DNA from: Leptodontidium sp. MPI-SDFR-AT-0119
Taxonomy: Eukaryota; Ascomycota; Leotiomycetes; Helotiales; Leptodontidiaceae
Direction of reading: 5' to 3'
Length of the DNA: 64,000 bases
NCBI GenBank assembly: GCA_020726505.1
Contig: JAHLEZ010000011.1
Coordinates: 558,001-622,000, forward strand
The first letter of the stretch is position 1. Every line of letters begins with the position of its first letter. The notes under the pieces were generated by a model that made no database searches, had not been told where the DNA came from, and saw only the letters and a list, made by a program, of their open reading frames with translations. A program made the translations under genes and the position numbers. Below, one piece after another: positions 59,986 through 64,000 of this stretch.

Positions 59986-61426
59986 ATGTCGGAGAAACTT
60001 CCGCCCCAGCAGAAGAGCGCGTTCTTTTCATTTATCAAGGTTCGTACTTATCTCTTGGCATCTTAAACCCAATTGCGACAACACCACCAATTGTTGAGAA
60101 TACATTCAGCTGAGGACTAGTAACTGACAATGTCCTACAGTCGCTTGCCTCGTTCAAAGGAGATCTGGCATCCCTAACTGCTCCTCCCTTCCTCCTCTCC
60201 TCCCAATCGATCGTCGAGTTCTCAGCGTACTGGGCCGAGCAGCCATGTCTATTCGTTGCGCCTGCCAGCGAACCAGATCCAGAGAAGCGGGCGCTGTTGG
60301 TGTTGAAATGGTTTCTGAGCACGTTGAAGGAGCAGCATAATAATAAGGATGAGAATGGAAAGAAGAAGCGCATGAAACCCCTGAACCCATTTTTGGGAGA
60401 GTTGTTTCTGGGGAAATGGGTCGATAAGTCGGGCACCACGCAACTTGTTGCTGAGCAAGTTAGGTGGGTTATCTTGGAAGATTAGAGGGAAATTGTACTA
60501 ATATGTATAGCCATCATCCGCCAGTAACTGCCTGTAATATCTGGAATGATGAACACGGAGTCAGGGTAAGCTTTCCTGTTCATTGTTGAAGGAGATGTGC
60601 TGACAGTCATTTTCAGCTTGCAGGACATGTCGCCCCCAAAGCATCTTTCTCTACGACAGTTCACATCGAGCGCAAGGGGTACTCTATCTACCACATCGAC
60701 AAATACAACGAGGACTACCTAATAACCATGCCAAAGATCCACATCGAAGGAATCATGACGGGGTCCCTCTCCCCCGAACTCAGTGGCACAACATATATCC
60801 GAAGTTCTTCAGGATACACCGCAAGGATAAACTACTCAAGTAAAGGTTGGATGAGCGGGAAGAGCAACTCCTTCGTTGCGGGTCTGTACCATGACGACCA
60901 GGAGAAAGATCCCCTATACACCGTGGAGGGGCAATGGAGTGGGGAGTTTACGATAAAGAAAGCAGCTACGCGAGAAGTAGTTGAGAAGTTCAGCACCAGT
61001 TCCATTCCCAAGACACCCTTCACAGTAGCGCCGATCGAGAAACAACATCCACTGGAATCACGACGAGCGTGGCAACATGTCGTGGACGGAATTGAGAAGG
61101 GCGATATCTTCACTGTTGGTCACGAGAAGTCGAAATTGGAGAACGAGCAGAGAGAGATGCGGAAACGTGAGAAAGCTGAAGGGAGAGAGTTTCAGAGGAG
61201 GTACTTCTCGAAAATGAAGGAGGATCCCGTGGCTGAGAGGTTAGCCGAGGGGATCAAGGGGTCGACTTCGATGAAGGGTGATATGGATGGCCATCACGGG
61301 ATCTGGATGTTTGATGAGCAGAAGTACAAGAGAGTACAGCAGAGTTTGAGGAATGGGAGCAGGAGTCCCATGAGACCGAGATTCGATTCTGGTGTTGGAG
61401 GTATTCTTGTTGACAAGGTTGAGTAA
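59986..61426 (+). CDS. Oxysterol-binding protein, Kes1/Osh4-like (413 aa)
   Basis: Cytosolic lipid-transfer protein that exchanges sterol and PI4P between membranes (ER/Golgi/plasma membrane). Exons 59986-60039, 60141-60463, 60511-60565 and 60617-61426, introns 101, 47 and 51 nt. It has no PH or ankyrin domain, matching the short Kes1/Osh4 class in length. The ORP signature EQVSHHPPV is rebuilt across intron 2 at about residues 122-130; its two His bind the PI4P head group. Also seen: KPLNPFLGELF, WNDEHGVRLAGHVAPKASF and the C-terminal KPxxRR-like region HPLESRRAWQHVVDGI. The tail has REFQRRYFSKMKEDP and ends GGILVDKVE. Complete by all landmarks. Confidence 0.95.
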
Positions 61427-62063
61427 TAGATAGCTTCTTTTAATAAGTATGGCGTTCTGGTGGGAGATGGTTATACAGCCCTTGAAGGAGACTGGCTCGA
61501 ATAGAAGCTGCAAGCTTAGACAGGTGTTCCGAATAGACTTTGATGATAACCTTTGGCCTTTGATATGGCAAGCAGAATGACCCCTAGCTTCACATGCAAA
61601 TCAAGGAATACCCACCACCACTCACTTCTTTTTTCACGCCACAAATGCATCATATGGAACAAGGACAAACTAAGACATTCAGCCAAAACAAAAGATGAGA
61701 TGACGCACCACACCCTCTTCCTTCGAACATTCCAGCTGCTGCCAACCTGCTCAAAATGTCGCGATTCTGGGCAGGGACGGGATGTGGCGTCAAGCGAGGC
61801 GGGAAAATGCAAGATGGTGGGGTGTTGACGCAAGGCTACGAATGACATCATAGGTAGGCTGCTTTCGAGATTCACAAGGAAGGAGAGATCGCATGTTGCT
61901 TTACAGCTCCATATTCTCAGGGTATATATACTCGAGGTTGGTCTCCATCTCACATTTTCTTGATCATCAACAACTACAACTACAACCCTTCAACCATAAA
62001 CACTTTCGAGAACCTTCAACCATACAACACCAAACCCAACCAAACAATCAAACTACCGCAACC
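61427..62063. promoter_or_regulatory. Promoter region of CsbD-like gene with TATA box
   Basis: A clear TATATATA lies at 61923-61930, about 135 bp before the ATG at 62064, and the leader in between is CA-rich. A CCCCT (possible stress-response element) lies at about 61580, which is far upstream and may be chance. TATA-containing promoters fit a stress-induced gene. Confidence 0.55.
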
Positions 62064-62774
62064 ATGTCTGACAAGCAAACCTCTACCTTGCAATCGTATG
62101 TTGACAGTGCCACTGGTGCTGTTCAATCTGTCATCGGCAGTTTGACAGGAAATACCGCTGATCAAGTAAGATACACCTTCTCCCGTTCAGGCTACTCTAC
62201 TTTCAAAAGCGGGCATGAAACTAACAATACCCAACAGAACGCCGGTGAAGCCAAGAAGACTAAAGGCGAGCTCGAACACGATGCCTCCCAAGCCACCCTC
62301 AAAGTCGGCAACTTGAGCGCCTCCTCCTCAGGAGCAGTCACGAAGGATGACCCCAAGAGAACCGAAGGCTCGTGGAACCAGACGATCGGATCTGCGAAGG
62401 AGGCCGTTGGAGGATTAGTTGGTAATGAGGTATGTCTTCCCCATCTTACCATTCCGAATCTGGATACTTCCCCCCTTTTTTTATATTTCTTTGGGGGAAA
62501 AAGAAGACGAGGAACGAAAGCTAACATTTCACCCCGACAGTCTCTCAAGCAAGCCGGTGCTCAGCAGAACGCTGAAGGCAAGGCCCAGGAAGCCGAAGGC
62601 CAACTCACTGACCTGGGCACTGGTATTGGAAACCGTGTATCTGGCGCTATGGGTGGAGCTGTTGCAGGACTTACTGGAGATCGTGAGGCTCAGTTGAAGG
62701 CTCAGGAACAACATGATATTGGCAAGACTCAACAGCGTGGTGCCGAGCACGATATCGCAAAGCAAAATCAGTAG
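62064..62774 (+). CDS. CsbD-like hydrophilic stress protein (175 aa)
   Basis: Fungal CsbD-fold protein, a family often annotated as mismatched base pair and cruciform DNA recognition (Hmp1-like) and induced by stress; its true activity is unclear. Exons 62064-62165, 62238-62429 and 62541-62774 join in phase 0 (introns 72 and 111 nt). The sequence is highly hydrophilic, rich in Ala, Gly, Gln, Lys and Glu. Internal repeats read SYVDSATGAVQSVIGSLTGN, then RTEGSWNQTIGSAKEAVGGL (the CsbD core), then KAQEAEGQLTDLGTGIGNRV. It has no signal peptide, and its two tryptophan/glycine-like CsbD landmarks are weak but in order. Likely cytosolic or nuclear. Confidence 0.88.
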   Translation: MSDKQTSTLQSYVDSATGAVQSVIGSLTGNTADQVRYTFSRSGYSTFKSGHETNNTQQNAGEAKKTKGELEHDASQATLKVGNLSASSSGAVTKDDPKRTEGSWNQTIGSAKEAVGGLVGNEVCLPHLTIPNLDTSPLFLYFFGGKRRRGTKANISPRQSLKQAGAQQNAEGKAQEAEGQLTDLGTGIGNRVSGAMGGAVAGLTGDREAQLKAQEQHDIGKTQQRGAEHDIAKQNQ

Positions 62775-63754
62775 ATGGATAGACATGGGAAATGTACGAG
62801 TGTACGATATGGTTTGATGAATGGACGGATGGACGCATGGATGGCGGGATAGGGTGGGAGGAATTGACATGATACGATACCAATTGTTTTTGCATGCTTT
62901 TGGTGCATCTCAACTGAGTCCATGGCTGCGTTAGTCTTTTGCTAGGAACAATAAATACCCCTCTATACGAAGAAAACGTCGCTTTCTCCTTTTATGAAGT
63001 TGTGAAACTTTGGAACATTTCTAGAGATCTAGGCGCGAACTTGTGAACTCAAGGCTGAGCAAAATGCTGATGATTGAAAGCGCAACATTTTTTACACAGA
63101 TGATTGCTGTCTAGCTCCTCAATCTTTAAAACATGTTCGCTTAACTCGGAGCATAGGTAGTTCAACCCTTAGTATGTTTATTTACATACCTTAGTAATCA
63201 CCCCTCACCCCTCCCTTCACCAACTCAAGCAACGGAACTCCGAAGTAGAGACTCATACCCATATCATATACTCTCATACGATATAAGCAATTAAGCTACA
63301 TGGCGTGAGACCCGCCAGACCTCTTGGCTATCTCGATCGTCAGCTCAGCTCACTCAGCGCGACTGGCCGGGCCCGAAGAAGTGAGACGGTAACTTCGTAA
63401 GCAAGTAAGGCTTAGTGTACAGTGTCGTCAACCCAGCTGCTATCCCGCAATGGGACATGAGACAATGATGATGTTGGTTAGCATTTGTTTGTGGGAGATG
63501 GTGTTCTGGCCGTTTTGGAGGAGGGGGAATGTTGGGGACGTTGTTTTTCATTCCTGGAGAAATAATCTTGAAAGTGAGAAAACATGTAAGAAAACATAAT
63601 CAGGCGAATTGACATATCAATTACGCTGATGACTTTGATGACTTCCCTTACCTTGACCCACAGCTGCAGAAAGAAATCAACGAAATAGACGAAGCCTAAA
63701 AACAGAAGATATTCCCGCATCCTCGGAGAGAAACTACGCATGACCATCATTAGA
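62775..63754. other. Intergenic, no gene
   Basis: 980 bp of 3' flank and AT-rich sequence. It has a GGATGGACG repeat in the 3' UTR at about 62821-62842. No coding signal. Confidence 0.6.
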
Positions 63755-64000
63755 CGAGGCTAGACAAATTCGACTTCGGTGAAGCGAGCTGCTTTCCTGC
63801 CGGTACAATTCACTTTAAAGATTAAAACTAAGGCTTACTTAAACCCGAGCTCGGCTTTTCTTAAAGTCAATGTTCTGAAATGATTTAGTGGCTTTGAAGA
63901 GGCTCTTATTTATGGACATATCTAGGTAATAAAGAGAGCGAAGGCTACGGAGTACCTGCCTGCCTACAGTAAGTACCTTAGTCACCGGAGACGAATTTGG
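63755..64000 (+). mobile_element. MITE copy C, truncated by window end
   Basis: The left end CGAGGCTAGACAAATTCGAC resembles the terminal repeat of copy B. The interior is the same sequence in the same orientation (ATTAAAACTAAGGCTTACTT; TTCTGAAATGATTTAG; TTATTTATGGACATATCTAG). The right terminal repeat has begun (TCACCGGAGACGAATTTGG) when the window stops. It is closer to copy B than to copy A. Confidence 0.9.

Noticed and set aside
1..64000. CRISPR arrays, phage genes, bacterial operons or integrated viral genes
   Set aside because: Nothing of the kind is present. All genes have eukaryotic structure and none resembles capsid, replication or integrase proteins.

Overview
This is a 64 kb piece of a filamentous ascomycete nuclear genome (Pezizomycotina; the mix of families fits Leotiomycetes, but that placement is inference). 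The evidence is short GT-AG introns (about 40-220 nt) in nearly every gene, three Zn2Cys6 regulators, fungal Fungal_trans and 2EXR families, a fungal-type Tom6, and no operons, Shine-Dalgarno sites or prokaryotic genes. I rebuilt 22 protein genes by reading splice sites and checking that phases close. Several are split so finely that no single open reading frame shows them.

Layout. 1-10 kb is gene-poor: one small orphan protein (1896-2651), a Zn2Cys6 regulator (4569-6151) and nearly 4 kb of unassigned DNA. 10-27.5 kb is mostly core housekeeping: a PPIL4-type cyclophilin with an RRM, a very large disordered protein of unknown function, a conserved acidic protein, Tom6, the cysteine desulfurase Nfs1, an Rvs167-type BAR-SH3 protein and an F-box protein. 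29-36 kb is accessory: an FAD monooxygenase and two MFS transporters, one of which carries a frameshift. A CTNNBL1 spliceosomal ARM protein follows at 36.3-38.2 kb. 39-47 kb holds a short-chain dehydrogenase followed by two head-to-head Zn2Cys6 regulators. 47.5-56.2 kb is again accessory: two 2EXR proteins (one broken), an MFS transporter, an alpha/beta hydrolase and a Fungal_trans_2 regulator-like protein without a zinc cluster. 58.5-62.8 kb has a small conserved phospho-type protein, a Kes1/Osh4-type oxysterol-binding protein and a CsbD-like stress protein.

Mobile DNA. A short MITE family with 30-bp terminal inverted repeats is present three times (40132-40366 inverted, 57045-57289 intact, 63755-64000 cut by the window edge), with a probable decayed end at about 22325-22354. 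It has no coding capacity, so it must be moved by a transposase encoded elsewhere.

How the genes might work together. The monooxygenase/MFS group and the hydrolase/MFS/regulator group look like small detoxification or catabolic neighbourhoods. No polyketide synthase, NRPS, terpene cyclase or other backbone enzyme is present, so I do not call a biosynthetic cluster. I found no convincing new system. The most useful observations are gene-structure ones: micro-exons inside a zinc cluster, a GC-AG intron, a frameshifted transporter that a false 41-nt intron would hide, a nonsense codon in a 2EXR gene, and the MITE family.
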